NCBI RefSeq assembly: GCF_000485595.1
Contig: NW_014577073.1
Location: 285,640 to 349,639 of the forward strand
Length of the DNA stretch: 64,000 nt
Direction: 5' to 3'
DNA from: Priapulus caudatus
Lineage: Eukaryota; Priapulida; Priapulimorpha; Priapulimorphida; Priapulidae
A model generated the notes under the pieces. It was not told the origin of the DNA. It saw nothing but the letters and a program-made list of their open reading frames with translations, and did no database searches. The translations under genes were made by a program, and so were the position numbers. Below are positions 1-11,865 of this stretch, one piece after another (position 1 is the stretch's first letter; every line of letters starts with the position of its first letter).

Positions 1-3000
1 ATAACATGCATACGGCAACATGCACGATAAACAGCCAAGACTATTTTTATTACGTAAGCTCTTATTTCATGGTAGTTTAGTGCGAATTTTGCATTTTTAT
101 GGGTTTTATATATACCATAGAGCGCTCCGCTAAATTTAGCGGGACGTGCAGGAGCTGCCGCTCAAGTTGTCCGCTAAAGTGCGATAAAAAGCGAGCGACT
201 TTAGCGAACGGAGGTTCGTGAAACGCGTCCTCCGCTATTTAGCGGACAACTCGGGAGTTATCGGAGGAGATAGCGGAGAATATAGCGAACGGAGCTTTGT
301 GAAACGCGCCCCAGGTCCGATCATCCGCTTGCATCGCATCATCCTTCGTCGACCCTATCTACGTGATGGAAGCGATGGGATGCGAGGAGGACCGCGGCCG
401 TATCTATTTCGTTAGCACCGGTAGCCACAGAGCTCACCGGCGTCCACAGCAGAGCCTTGTATAAACCGCCCATGCGGGATTAGAGCGGCTTACCTGCCGA
501 CGACTGTTTTCCGTGATAACAACGTGGAGCGCTGTAGCACTATACGCTCTCCCGCTTGCTCGCCGTGAATGCATTTCGCTAAGTCGTGTTGCTAAAACAG
601 AGGTGAAACGTAATCTTTCGTTAGGCTCCACATCTGCCGAGGCAGGGTTAGCGCCACGAGGCCGGCCCAGATTGGCCGTTACGCCGATGACAGACACGGC
701 GCAGCTTAGCGGGCAGTTCTTTCCCGGCCCCTGGTTGCTGTTTCCTCGCCACCACACACACTTGTGCACGCCTGCCTAGTATGGTATGTAAGCTAAACCT
801 AGGGTCGAATGAACCGGCAAGGCGCGACCAGTTTTGGTTTCGCTCCTATATCCTGCCACGCGCACTGCCGCCCTCGTTTGTCACACAATGTTTCTGTTTC
901 TGCATCGCTTTCACTTTCACTGGGAAGATTTCCATCGGTATAGCAGTCGGGAAAACGGTTGTGTAGCGAGTAAGTTCGCCGGCGCGTAAAGTTTAAGCGA
1001 TTTTAGCGCGTTTGCATTTGAACGATGTTTTAGTGAGAGTGGCGGCTCAACCCGCCACACTAACGTTAGATGTCAGCTGTAGCAGATCGAGTAACAACTC
1101 CATTAGGTAGCCGTCGTGTGCGAAAATGTCTGACAGCGAAGGGCCGTCCGTGCCTGCGCGGACCGACCCGCAGTGCGCCGCTGTTTCATTAGTGCTGCGG
1201 CCATCTGCTAGCTTCTGGCTGAGATCTTCTCTTCGTTCTAAAGATATTGAATAACGGCTAAGACGTTATCTTCTCGCACATATAGCGCTATGATGAACAT
1301 TCGATGGATTAATCAGTGCTATACAAACGTCCGAGCACACTGCTCCTCGTATACACGTGATGAGGAGGGATGGGATATCAGTTCTAAATCACGTTAAGGG
1401 GCTTGGGAAGTTTATAGAAACGGCAGCAGGGCACAGTGTAGGACAGCAGGAGTTTAAGTTTAAACACACGCCGAAGTGGGAGGCAATGTCAGATAGGGGT
1501 AAACTTCAGAATACCGGCAATAGCCCACCCCGGGCCACGCTTTGTTGTTGTGCTTATTATAGCAACCGTTAGCCGTTCAACTACATGCAGCAACTAAAAA
1601 CAGAAAATAGTGAACGAAAACTAAGAAAGAAATTGTTTGTGAGCAGTGTTTATGCAAATGTTCTCTCAATCTGTTAGACTGCTAAGAGACGGGAGTGCTA
1701 GAAAAATATTGTTCTAAACTCCCAACTATTTCGTTCAGTTTAGCTTTGAATGGCGCAGTGTGTATACGCACGCACGCGCATACAGGCGCGTACACGGAGG
1801 CCCACAAGTGCTGGTCCCATGCTGCCTTCTAGAGCAAACATTTTCGGCGCTAACAGCAGGCGGGCAGCTCTCGCAAACAACCGCCAAGACGGCTGCCTCT
1901 TAACTCTGCGAACGTGACTGGTCGGAATTGAGGTGAGGTGTGCTGAGATATCGACTGTGGAAGATTAGCCGAGGCAGCGCTGGTGCAGAACCGCGCTTAC
2001 GTGCCGGTGCGTTGACACGGCCCGCATGGAGCCGTGACTCCTTCATCCTCTTTCTTCCCCGGCGCACTGATAACATCAGCGTGTCTGAAAACGACGCAGC
2101 ATTCTCCGGCGTGTATCTCTAAACGAACGAAAGAACGAAAAGAAAGAAGGAAATAAAGAAAGAAAGAAAGAAGCGTGTAAAGAACGAGACGAAACTCGCG
2201 TGTGTTACAGGCGTGTGTTACTGGGGGGGGGGGGTCTTCGCCCGTTGACGTTAGGAGCAGAATGTCAAAGCTGTTGTAACCGACTTAGTCGGTTTGCTAT
2301 GTTATGGTTCTTCTTTTGCGGAATGTGAGCTTTTTGCTGTTAGCATAACTGCGTGGAGAGAAGGCAAGCGAACTCGCTCCCCGTGTTTAGACTGTGTACC
2401 CATAAACCAGCGAACTGTGTTGACACGAATTCACCGTGTCTTTGCGTTGGTCTCGCTATGGGTAGGCGTACTACTCACTTCAGTTACTATATGCTACTAC
2501 CCTACTTCACCTTCATAGCACTAACTAGGTAAGTGCAGGGGATGTCTGTCTCACTAGGTCAGGCTCTTTCAGACAAGGTCGATAATGTTGACCACGCGAC
2601 AATACTGACCTCTAGCTAACGCTGACCAAGGCTACATAATTTCTGATATCATGAGATGGTTCCATGCACACTCACAGTTCATATAGTGCATGTGCATAGA
2701 GTACTAGTACTAGTGTTTCCGGCAGCTGCCCGTGTCTGAACTGGAAGCGTCGACAGGAGAATTTAAAGAGACCCCCCCCCCAATTTAGAGGTAGATGGGT
2801 GGACAGGTGTCTGTCTATTCTCAGGATACCATCAGGAGTGAATAATAAAGATAATCTCTATTATAATATCTCTTAATTTAATTTTAATAATCTCTATTAT
2901 TCACTCCTGTTAGCAGCAGGCATCCTGCCACCCATGCGCCGCCCCCGAGATGAGCATGAGTGTGCTGCTATTTTATCATCGCTATAGTAAACAGTAGGCC

Positions 3001-4159
3001 GGCGGGGAAGTTGCAACGCTGCATGACTCATTCATTGATTGCATGCGCTCCTGTCATGACGGCAACTACTCAGACATTCCAAAGAGGTACCGGATGCGAT
3101 GTGATGTCGGCGATTGTGCGTTTGCTATATCATAGCAGATCAGCTACTTTACGTGGGTTCTGTCCCGCTACGCGTTTACAATAAGAGTATTAAGACCACA
3201 ACAGCGCGCGCGTGCGTGCGTACGTGCGGGTGTGCGTACACGCATGCATCACGTATGTGTTCTTGCGATTGAGTCAATTTCTGCTTTTGCTTAGGCAATT
3301 CGATAGCGGATGAATGATTTGTAAAAGTATGAAATCCGTACAACAGTACTTGAGGGAGGCGCAAAGGTAAGCGTCAGAGGTCAGTATGCACTTCAGGCAT
3401 CTATATGATAATATCCATAGCGGCGGTCACCTACACGTATAACAGCACGGCCGCACGCATGGCTGCGCGCTATTGAAATGTCTGTAGGAAATAGATATAA
3501 AACTAGTATCTGGAACTAGCATTGATGGATGGGGAGAGCTGACAGTACGTACAATTCACAGCGCCTGGGTGAATGCACTGAGCACCCGGCCGCGTATTAT
3601 TGCAAGGAACATGTCGAAAAGTACCTTTTGCTCGTAATTTACTCGTATCGTGCGCACATGAGGTGCAGTTATGATGCGCATCTGTCTGCGGCGAACATTT
3701 CTTTGTCATCATATGCGACATTTATGCTGATGTCCACTGGACACTTGGACAGTCTGAGTAGCTTTATGAAGAGAAGATCGGCTCAGACGCTTAGGTGATT
3801 ACAGGTGTAAAACTAAATTATCTTGAAATTATGCATCAGCGCTACTAGCTTTAGTGCCACAGGAAGTGGCTTTCTAGTGTGACCGTGCCCGCGTGCGCGA
3901 GCAAATCCAAGCTGTAGATGCGCAAGGCAAGGCCACGATCTCCTGATAGACATTTGTAATTCAAATTCATCGATGTTATGACCGATCGAAGCAGGTTTTA
4001 CGTGCAATTGCATTGTGCGTTCTGGTGTTTTTCTCGAGTATGTGATCTGTGTCCCGCTTAGGTGTTTGCTTGAGTTGCAATTCTGTGGCTGTGTCGGAAA
4101 GTATGTGGCGTTGACGTCGTCTATATAATATAGTCTCTGACTATAATGCAGCTCATAGG
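1..4159. other. No recognisable gene; repeat-bearing intergenic or upstream sequence
   Basis: Open frames are short and resemble no known protein. Seen here: two diverged direct copies of AGCGAACGGAG(G/C)T(T)(C/T)GTGAAACGCG at 203-227 and 284-308, a G run near 2,222, a C run near 2,771, and a micro-palindrome at 2,833-2,909. Confidence 0.6.
2833..2909. repeat. Micro-palindrome, 77 bp (CAGGAGT family)
   Basis: Starts CAGGAGTGAATAATA and ends TATTATTCACTCCTG, a perfect 15-nt inverted pair. The AT-rich interior holds two copies of AATCTCTATTATT-like sequence. Its ends resemble the palindromes at 7,920 and 13,232. Confidence 0.85.
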
Positions 4160-4396
4160 GTCTATGTCCCCAGGGGTCTGCCGGAACGGTACCCTGGGTA
4201 CCGGTCCGGTATACCGAACGTACCCTTGGTAACTATCTGATTATGGTTAGGTTAGGGTTAGGGTTAGGGTTAGGGTTAGGGAGTAGCGTGGCAACGACTC
4301 CTAGACTCCGTGTTAGTGGAAGTAGCGCGACGACCGCGGTCCGGCATATTAGATAGTACTAGGGTACGTTCCGGCAGTACCCTGGGGGACATAGAC
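4160..4396. mobile_element. Inverted-repeat element enclosing TTAGGG repeats (first)
   Basis: The left end GTCTATGTCCCCAGGGG...(4,160-4,195) and right end (4,361-4,396) are inverted repeats of 36 bp with a few mismatches, sharing CTGCCGGAACG and TACCCT. Taking TA as the target duplication gives TGTCCCC ends. About six TTAGGG units lie inside at 4,246-4,281. No coding capacity. Confidence 0.75.
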
Positions 4397-5124
4397 TCTC
4401 TCAGCATAACTGCACCGAGCCGGTATACAGTAGATACACTGGCATGTAGGCACACGAGCAACAGACTAGTTTATTTTCACTACTCAGTTTGTTCTGCTCG
4501 TGTTATGATTTTAATACCAATGATAATAGTGTTGGCGTAATAATAATATTGGCCTTGTTTTCGATTAGAACTGATCCCGTGAAATTTCACTTCTCGTGTT
4601 TTTCCGAAATTAATTTGATATTCGATCCACATCAAATTTGTTTATTTTTAGTTCTCACATTATTTCCCCGTTTCTCTATTTTAATACTAGTGATAATATT
4701 GTTGGCGTAGTAATAATAATGTCATCAATTTCTATTTGAATTAATCTTGTGAGATAGGAATCTTTTTGCTGAAAATTCAAAAGACATGGCATTCGTACGT
4801 TTAATTTATATATAAATTACCTCCGCCCAACGGAGTTGGAGGAGGTTATGTTTTCGCTCTCGTGTGCGTGTGTTCGCGCGATCGATATTAGCGCGTCAGC
4901 CAGCGAGCCAGCGAGCCAGCCAGCGCAGCGAGCCAGCGAGCAGCAGCAACGAGCGGCTGCTACGAGCGAGCGAGCACACTGGCGTATATCGTGGGTTATT
5001 CGTGTGTTCGTGAGTCGTATGGCGTATGGCGTATGTCGCTGGCGGAGGTATGCACTCTCCGTGAGTGCACTCTGTCTAGTTAGTTGTGCGAACAGTACGG
5101 TAGTAGGTGTACACTATAATGTTG

Positions 5125-5475
5125 CGGGGTGCGAAATTAACGGGAGTCCGGAGTCAAATACTCCTTGATTTACTGTCGGACTCCCTGATTTGACATATGC
5201 AGGAGTCCGTGTGACTCCCTGAAAATTCTGCCATACTAACTTGTTCGTTCCAGAGCACGGCCTCGCGGAATTACCGTATGTTTTCAGCTAATGTCCATAG
5301 AAAATTTGGCAGACGTGCAACCCCATGAATATTAAAAATAAGCACATGCGTTATTGTTAATATCTTTAATTTTGAACCACAGACTGCGGACTCCCTCATT
5401 TTGCTGCGGACTCCCTCTTTTTGAGGGTAGGGAGTCCGTTGGACTCCCGTTTTCAAAAGTTAATTTCTACCCCTG
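5125..5475. mobile_element. Non-autonomous DNA element, 351 bp, with 6-bp target duplication
   Basis: The left end CGGGGTGCGAAATTAACGGG and right end GTTAATTTCTACCCCTG are inverted repeats. The inner GGGAGTCC/GGACTCCC motif is repeated many times in both orientations. Both sides carry ATGTTG (5,119-5,124 and 5,476-5,481), a clean target duplication. It has no transposase; the superfamily is not assigned. Confidence 0.75.
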
Positions 5476-6694
5476 ATGTTGTTAATACGGTGCATATACG
5501 GTATCCCACTTTCCAATGGCGATAAATATCTTAATCCCATCATTCTTTATCTGTCAGTCGTTTCCGATTTTTATGTGTTAATTTTTACCACCATCGCCAC
5601 GAATCACATAAATTTTCGATTGAAGCGGATATTTGAGAAGCCTTTTGGCACACATTTTGACAGAACACTTCATCTAGAACGCATTACTGTCAACTTTATT
5701 AATCCACGCTGGAGACGGTTAATGAGGTTCTCGCTGCGTGAGTCGCCGCGTAATATTTGACCCAGTGAAGACTAATGCATCGTTTTTGCGTGGCGGGTGA
5801 TCTAGGCTTGCTGCTGACACTGTTTGTGTTCGCCACCATCCGTTTATAGCGAGAGCTACGGGAGGCAAATACTTCGACAAGCCTCTGCGGTATTTAGCCT
5901 TCGCGTAATCGGGTTGGGAGGCTACTCAGGCTAGCAAGGATAAGTAAGAAGAGGCGAGCCCGTGATCAGCAGTGGCGCCCGTGAGTCATCGAGGCAGTGT
6001 GGCGTAATAATGAGTTTAAAAGACGAGACGTTTGCGTTGAAAGTTTAATAATTTACTTGCTTCGGGGGATGAGCGTGCCTCATGACGAGTTTAGAGAGGA
6101 GATCTCTCACAGGCTGCTCGCAAAATCTCCCCTTCGTTCCTTTCTCTTTGATCAAGCAGCGGCAATTTTTTTCCACTGGACCCTTATACGGAGAGTAATT
6201 ATGGCCTAGAAATGCTTTGTGTCGGCGAATTTGGATCGGTGGGCTGTCTAGATCACTGATCTGTCAACAATGGTTTTTCGAATGCGAATATAAAAATGTT
6301 CAATTAACACATGGTACCTGTTTTGCGAATTAATTTCTAATTGCTCGTTAATACTTTGTAGCGTATACATTTTTTATTGTATTTCATTATGCCGTGTAGA
6401 GAGCAAAGTCGGAAATACTTTATACGTCCGTCTAGCGATAATCTGCACCAGCGCACAGGGAAAACGTTCACGATTGCTCTGCTGATGAGATAGTATCGCT
6501 GTCTGGTTTCATCAGTGCGTTGCCCTTATCCTCTTGTCTGCAGTGAGATGCTAGACATTTATCTGCATTGTCGCAAAATCGACCGGATCCGAGCCTCCGG
6601 GATTGGATCGCTTGTCGGCGGCGCGCGCGCTGAGCGGGGGCGTGCGTCCCCCGAAAGGCGCACGGCAGCAATACCAATATTGAAAATCGCAAGT

Positions 6695-6838
6695 ATGACT
6701 AGTGCGCATAAACGCGCGCGCCAAGAGCGCTCAGCAATGAAATTACTTTGGGAAGAGAATGAGCCAAATTGGTTTCCCGATCAACATAAGAAGCGAAACG
6801 CAAACAGGCTACAGCAGCTGTTGAACAAACAGGACGCG
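6695..6838 (+). CDS. Candidate coding exon of unknown function
   Basis: ATG at 6,695 opens MTSAHKRARQERSAMKLLWE then ENEPNWFPDQHKKRNANRLQ and QLLNKQDA, stopping at a consensus donor GACGCG|GTAAGT. The peptide is basic and polar, unlike the repeat-driven frames around it. No family is recognised. The frame is also open upstream to 6,515. Chance is a real alternative. Confidence 0.25.
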
Positions 6839-7509
6839 GTAAGTCAGGAATGCGAAACGAAAGCTCGGGCGGCTATATAAGCTCATACGACGCGAATGCC
6901 GAGAAATCTGCACGCTGCGTTCACCGATGCAGCAGGAGAAACACTGCCCAGTGTTATGGCAGCCCTGACCACTCTGGTCAAGGCTTCACGGTAATATTTA
7001 TTCGTGAGTTTAGCCCAGTGTCCGCTGACAAAGCGTACAATACTCTCGCCGTGGTAGATCCAGCCTTCGTATATATAACTTACAAGGCGCTCACATATGT
7101 ACACATAGCGCTCTTGATTTTTCACGTAAGCTTCGACAGCAGACATTATCCATATTTCCCCCGATCCGCTCATATAATATTTTTTCACTCATCTTTCCCG
7201 CATGCATGCATAACTCTGCTCAGCTTTAATGCAGATATTTGAGCTGGTCGGGTGAAGCCAAATGAGGCAGGCAGCATAGCAACGAGGGCTCTCACACGGC
7301 GAAGAATCAATATTACAGTGGCCTTTCAAAGGCTGCTGGATTCTTTTTTTGGCAAACAGGTCGTGTTTGCTGTTTTCATGATGAACTTTGTTTGCACTGA
7401 TTTCAAGTTTGTTCACTGGCCGCTTCCTCAATGCGAAATCCTGAATACACCAAGCCCATCATGTGACGCACACAATGAACAGCACAAAAGCAAACCCCCG
7501 TAACCTTAT

Positions 7510-7599
7510 CTTACGGTCATGGTGGTGTTTTCCTTTTCTCGGCGTCACCCATTTCTTACGGTTATGGTGGTGTTTTCTTTTTCTCGGCGTCACCCATTT
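7510..7599 (+). repeat. 45-bp tandem duplication
   Basis: CTTACGGTCATGGTGGTGTT and CTTACGGTTATGGTGGTGTT start two consecutive 45-bp units that end TCGGCGTCACCCATTT, with two or three mismatches. Confidence 0.9.
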
Positions 7600-7919
7600 G
7601 ACGTGTTCACATCATCAGTTCTGTCCAGTCCGGTTATACTTCAAGGTAAACAAACCCGCCGACGCTAGAAATGAGGAAGTTATTATTAAAAAAATAACCC
7701 GAGCGCTCGTCAGGCACACGTCACGGTAACGAACCTATCTGTCTTTCACCCAGCCTGTTATAGTTATGTCAGCACTGTGTGGCGTATTGCGAAACCCCCT
7801 TCATCATGGGAAACTCAGTACTTGACATACAGACATGATATTACACTAAGGACGCCTAATATCGTCCTAGCCGATGCTGTGCATGTTGTTTAAGCTATAG
7901 ACTGGTGTATCCACCATCG

Positions 7920-7969
7920 CAAGAGTAGATAATAACACATATTATAACATGTGTTATTATCTACTCTTG
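7920..7969. repeat. Micro-palindrome, 50 bp (CAAGAGT family)
   Basis: A near-perfect 21-22 bp inverted pair, CAAGAGTAGATAATAACACA against TGTGTTATTATCTACTCTTG, with a loop of a few bases. The ends resemble CAGGAGTGAATAATA and CTAGGAGTAAATAATCA elsewhere in the window. Confidence 0.88.
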
Positions 7970-8567
7970 ATCATAGCAAAACGTGGAACGGAATCCGTAG
8001 GTGTCCGTAGGCCAACGTAGATATGGATGAAGATCTGCGAGCGATTACGCGCAATTATACACGTTTATTTACTTCAGTATTTTGCACTTGCATTTCTCTA
8101 TTGACACACCCAGTTACGTCACTGGTGGTCAGCTATAGTCATCCGCAGCAGATCGACTTGTCATGCGACTGGGCCGACCATCTAAAGCTATTATAATACT
8201 CCCAGTCCGATTGACGATGCGTAGTTTGTATGTTTAGGATCTATTTAGGGTCGGCGTGCTTCTAGGCCCGCTATGCGCGCTGCTTGATTCAGGAGTGTCG
8301 TAATAGTGCGGCTTTCTATAACTACAGCGGGACACGGCTGTTTGCCGTGCCGTATGGCCCTATTAGCCCCCATGCACATCCTATAGGTCCCGTTGCCTTC
8401 AAGGGCAGTGTGCGATCTTCTGCATTTACTGGTTGGTGTCTGTCTATGTTAGCGTCTGCTAGAGTCCTGAGCTCTAAGTACTGAGGTCGTTCTTCATTAA
8501 AGCGTCTCTAGTTTCAACGTCTGCCTGTGTAAGTCGCGAATGAGGGGACGTCACTGTGCGCGAGGGT

Positions 8568-8700
8568 GGCGCCATCTCGTTGCGGTGGGTGGCGCCATCT
8601 CCATGCCGTGGGTGGCGCCATCACACTGGTGTGGGTGGCACCCTCTCACTGCCGTGGGTGGCGCCATCTCGTTGCCGTGGGTGGCACCCTATCCTCTCAC
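8568..8700 (+). repeat. ~24-bp GTGGGTGGCGCCATC minisatellite
   Basis: Six or so units of GTGGGTGGCGCCATCTC plus GTTGCC-like spacer. The period is a multiple of three, which explains overlapping open frames in all forward frames. Confidence 0.9.
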
Positions 8701-9787
8701 GGTTATGGCATCCTCATATTGTTGGAGGGGTGGCGCAACCTCGGCGCACGAGGCGCCATCTCTATGCGTGAGGCGCATGAATGGGGGGTCCCGTTTCCGT
8801 GGTTTTATGGCCTAGCTTTCTACTGGCTCAATGCTAGTCGGCAGCAATAGTTTTTGCGAGGCACGAAAACTGTGTGAAGGTCTCTTTGTGCGTTTTTTGC
8901 GACTTTCCGTGCCGTGAGTCACGGCGGGTTGCATCTCTCGCAGTATCTTGCGCGTGCAGGAGCTGTATTTTCTTGTGGAAACGCGAGCAGGAGAACTATA
9001 GCGGCCACGGTTTGTATGTGCATACAATCAAGATACCATGTACTCGCGAGACCTTCGCTGCTCGGCGCATTAAAATGGTCGCGCGTGTCTCACTGAACAC
9101 CTTTGTCTCCTGTTTAAACATCATCGGCATGCGCGAGGCGCACGGAGTCATGGTAACGCATACGCGCTGGCTTCGATTAGGGTGGTCCGTTTTCTTTGCA
9201 CAGTCATATGTAGAGCGTAGCAAAACGATTCGTAATTGTCTCGCGCACGCATCTTTCCGGCAAATAGCATCTGACTATAGCCGCACTAATGCGCATCAGT
9301 GTAAGGCAGTGCTGTCATATAACGCATCCCCGCGCGTGTGCGTGTCTCTCTCTCTCTGACTAACCGACTCACGGCTCAATTTCCCGCAGCGTCACCTCTC
9401 TCGCTCGCCAGACAGACAGCTTTTTAAAACATGCGAGGCGTGTTTATCGATTGCGCGTCTCTTTTAGCTGTGCATACATCATTCGCGTTACAGCCCCGGA
9501 GTCACGGCTGCAGAGATTCCTTCTGGCACGTGCTGTGCGTGCGCCTCCCCCCTCCCGCGCGGGTCTCCTTCTCTCCTTGTCGGAGGGGTCGTATCGATGG
9601 CTGCTTTATCTCCGCATCATCGCGCTCATTATCGGCGTGTAATCTAGAAGTAACGTGTAAACTCTGTTTGTTCAGCCAACAGTGTTATTGTGAGAGAATA
9701 TACGGAGCAGTCACTTTCTCCGATCGATTTTTAGCCGCTTGCGCCTCTGGTTACGCTAAGCACTTTCGTTTGCCCACTGCCGCAGAT

Positions 9788-10058
9788 GGGGTCGTTGTAT
9801 CAGGTACTACAGATATGTACCCGAGGTAGTTTTAGGTTGTTTAGTATTATTTTTATATTTTTATATCAGGTATGTTTAGGGTTAGGGTTAGGGTTAGGGT
9901 TAGAGTTAGGGTTAGGGTTAGGGTTAGTGTTAGGGTTATAGAGTACACGTCTGTAGTACAAGTTTGGTACACTTCTGTAGTACAAGTCTGGTACACTTTG
10001 TGTATACATATATGCACCTCGGGTACATATCTGTAGTACCTGATACGACAACGACCCC
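9788..10058. mobile_element. Inverted-repeat element enclosing TTAGGG repeats (second)
   Basis: The left arm (9,788-9,827) begins GGGGTCGTTGTATCAGGTAC and continues TACAGATATGTACCCGAGGT. The right arm (10,016-10,058) is its inverse with a 3-nt insertion. About ten TTAGGG-type units lie at 9,875-9,938, followed by internal copies of CTGTAGTACAAGT(T/C)TGGTACAC. The arm core CAGGTACTACAGATATGTAC resembles that of the element at 4,160. No coding capacity. Confidence 0.8.
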
Positions 10059-10711
10059 TTGAGCCCCACTGTCTGTCGCATTCTGTTTTATTACTGTCCG
10101 TTTGTGTGTGTGATTTTATGTAGGTCTGTCATTCTGTCTGTCGCGTTACTCCATCTTTCAATCAGTTAGTTAGTCTTTTAATCAGTTAGTTAGTTGGTCA
10201 GTCTATCTGTGTTAATTCTTCCTTTTTCCCTCCCTCTCGCGCTTGCTCTCGCTGTTTATCTCTTATCTCTATCTTGCCCCCATTAGCATCTATCTCTCTT
10301 ACTCCTGCGTCATCCGGGGCTCGTTTTTCACCTCGCTTGTGCATGTTCTCTTATGTTGCTACACCCCTTCAGCATACGCAATCTCTGAGATTATTTACCC
10401 CTGATAATCTCACATTTTCTTGTGACCTATAACCGCTATACCATTTCTGTGCGGTTTTCATGTTTTACGTGTTTTTTATACAGCTGAATAGTTCTTCGGT
10501 GAAGATTTCTTTGTCTACGTAGCCTTGTTTTTTTCTCTCTGCAAAAATACAGTGTACCTCTATTACAATTTGCTCACACCTAGAGTTAGTTGGTAATTTG
10601 TTCTTAGGTCATTAGGTTGCAGCAGGTTTATACAGCGCGTGAGACTCGAATTGAGGAGAGTTTAATTGACTTTGGAGTGACATAAACGCGACAGATCGCC
10701 GTCGCTTCGGT
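10059..10711. other. Gene-free stretch between two elements
   Basis: Pyrimidine-rich and AT-rich sequence with short repeats such as CAGTTAGTTAGT near 10,160. No reading frame or RNA gene is recognisable. Confidence 0.6.
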
Positions 10712-10715
10712 TTAA

Positions 10716-11205
10716 AGCGGCACAATGCGCATCCAAACGCTCCAGTACTAGACTAGCAAATACTTCGTGGCATGCATAATCACACTACCTTATGACAAAA
10801 TAAACTCTAGTTGCTCCCATTTCACTGCGCGTTTGCTTAAAACCCACAAGAAAGAAGTGCGAAAACTGGCGCCAACGCCGACTTGTTTGCCAAACAATTT
10901 AGCCTCGAAGTGTGAACAATTTAGGTTACGTCACATGTTTTTATCTTTGCTACACCCGTACCGCTGTACCGCAGCACCGCTGTACCGCAGCACCACTGCA
11001 CGGTTGCTTGGGGAAACTGTCAACAACATCGGAGAATTTGAACAACATTGGAGGTATTTTCAAATACCCTTTATAAGACAACGCGCAGTGAAATGGGAGG
11101 AACTAGAGTTTATTTTGTCATAAGGTAGTTGTGATTATGCATGACACGAAGTATTTGCTAGTCTAGTACTGGAGAAATTAGCGTTTGGATGCGCATTGTG
11201 CGGCT
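10716..11205. mobile_element. TTAA-flanked MITE with ~120-bp inverted arms
   Basis: The arms 10,716-10,833 and 11,080-11,205 are inverted copies, from AG(C/G)CGCACAATGCGCATCC through GACAAAATAAACTCTAGTT to CATTTCACTGCGCGTT. TTAA abuts both outer ends (10,712-10,715 and 11,206-11,209). TTAA duplication is typical of piggyBac and Kolobok transposons, so this is probably a derivative of one of them. The interior has no transposase. Confidence 0.85.
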
Positions 11206-11695
11206 TTAATTGGGAAACAAATACCTGCGTGCCACGTCGCAGAATCTGTACGCCGTTCCACTTTTGCTGATCGATGGGCGATATAACAGACACGTAAAAG
11301 TAACAGTAAGTATTTGTCACGGCACGACAAAGAGATGGGTTGTCGGAGAAATGCTGGCCTATATAGAGTGAGTTAGTGAACGGACAAGTGGCCTTAATTT
11401 TTGAGTGTCGAAATGGATCGTATTTTTAGAGTCGTATAAGTTTCACATACAAGAAGTGTTTGAATAGAATCTTTTACGGGCGCTGCTTGCAAGTAGTATA
11501 GCCGTGGCAGTGATGGATTGGAGAACTGACCCCCACACCGATGGGGATCGTGAAGTGAGATAGTTACGTTTATCCCCTAATAGCGACTGGACCGCAATGC
11601 AGGCAGCGGTGTGTGTTCGGTTTAGTCCGCTCAGTTTGAATACTTTCAGACGAACCCATGGGTCTGGTCCACCGTAAATGTAGCGAACGTGGCGT

Positions 11696-11865
11696 GTGTG
11701 CGTGCGTGCGTGCGTGCGAGCGTGCGTGCGTTCGTGCTTGTGTGTGTGCTTGCGCGGTGTGTGCGCGTGCGTGCATGTCTGTGGGCGTACGTGTGTTCGT
11801 GCTTGTGTGCCTGCTTGCGCGTGTGTGCGTGCGTGCGCGTGTGTGCGTGCGTGCGCGCGTGAGTC
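11696..11865 (+). repeat. (TGCG)n/(TGTG)n microsatellite
   Basis: Interrupted GTGCGTGCGTGCG and GCTTGTGTG tract. It produces long Cys-Val-Arg-Ala or Thr-His-Ala-Arg open frames on both strands that are not genes. Confidence 0.95.

Larger units (their letters stand above)
5482..9787. other. No confidently recognised gene
   Basis: Apart from the candidate exon near 6.7 kb, this stretch shows a 45-bp direct duplication (7,510-7,599), a micro-palindrome (7,920-7,969) and a ~24-bp minisatellite (8,568-8,700). The remaining open frames are short and carry no recognisable motif. Confidence 0.5.

Noticed and set aside
3301-3367. Possible exon between TTTTGCTTAG and AAAG|GTAAGC
   Set aside because: All three frames contain stop codons.
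4246-4281. Chromosome-end telomere
   Set aside because: Only about six TTAGGG units, enclosed by inverted repeats and flanked by ordinary sequence on both sides, as is the longer tract at 9,875-9,938.
8540-8850. Three overlapping open frames of 71-94 aa
   Set aside because: All derive from a ~24-bp minisatellite whose period keeps every frame open.
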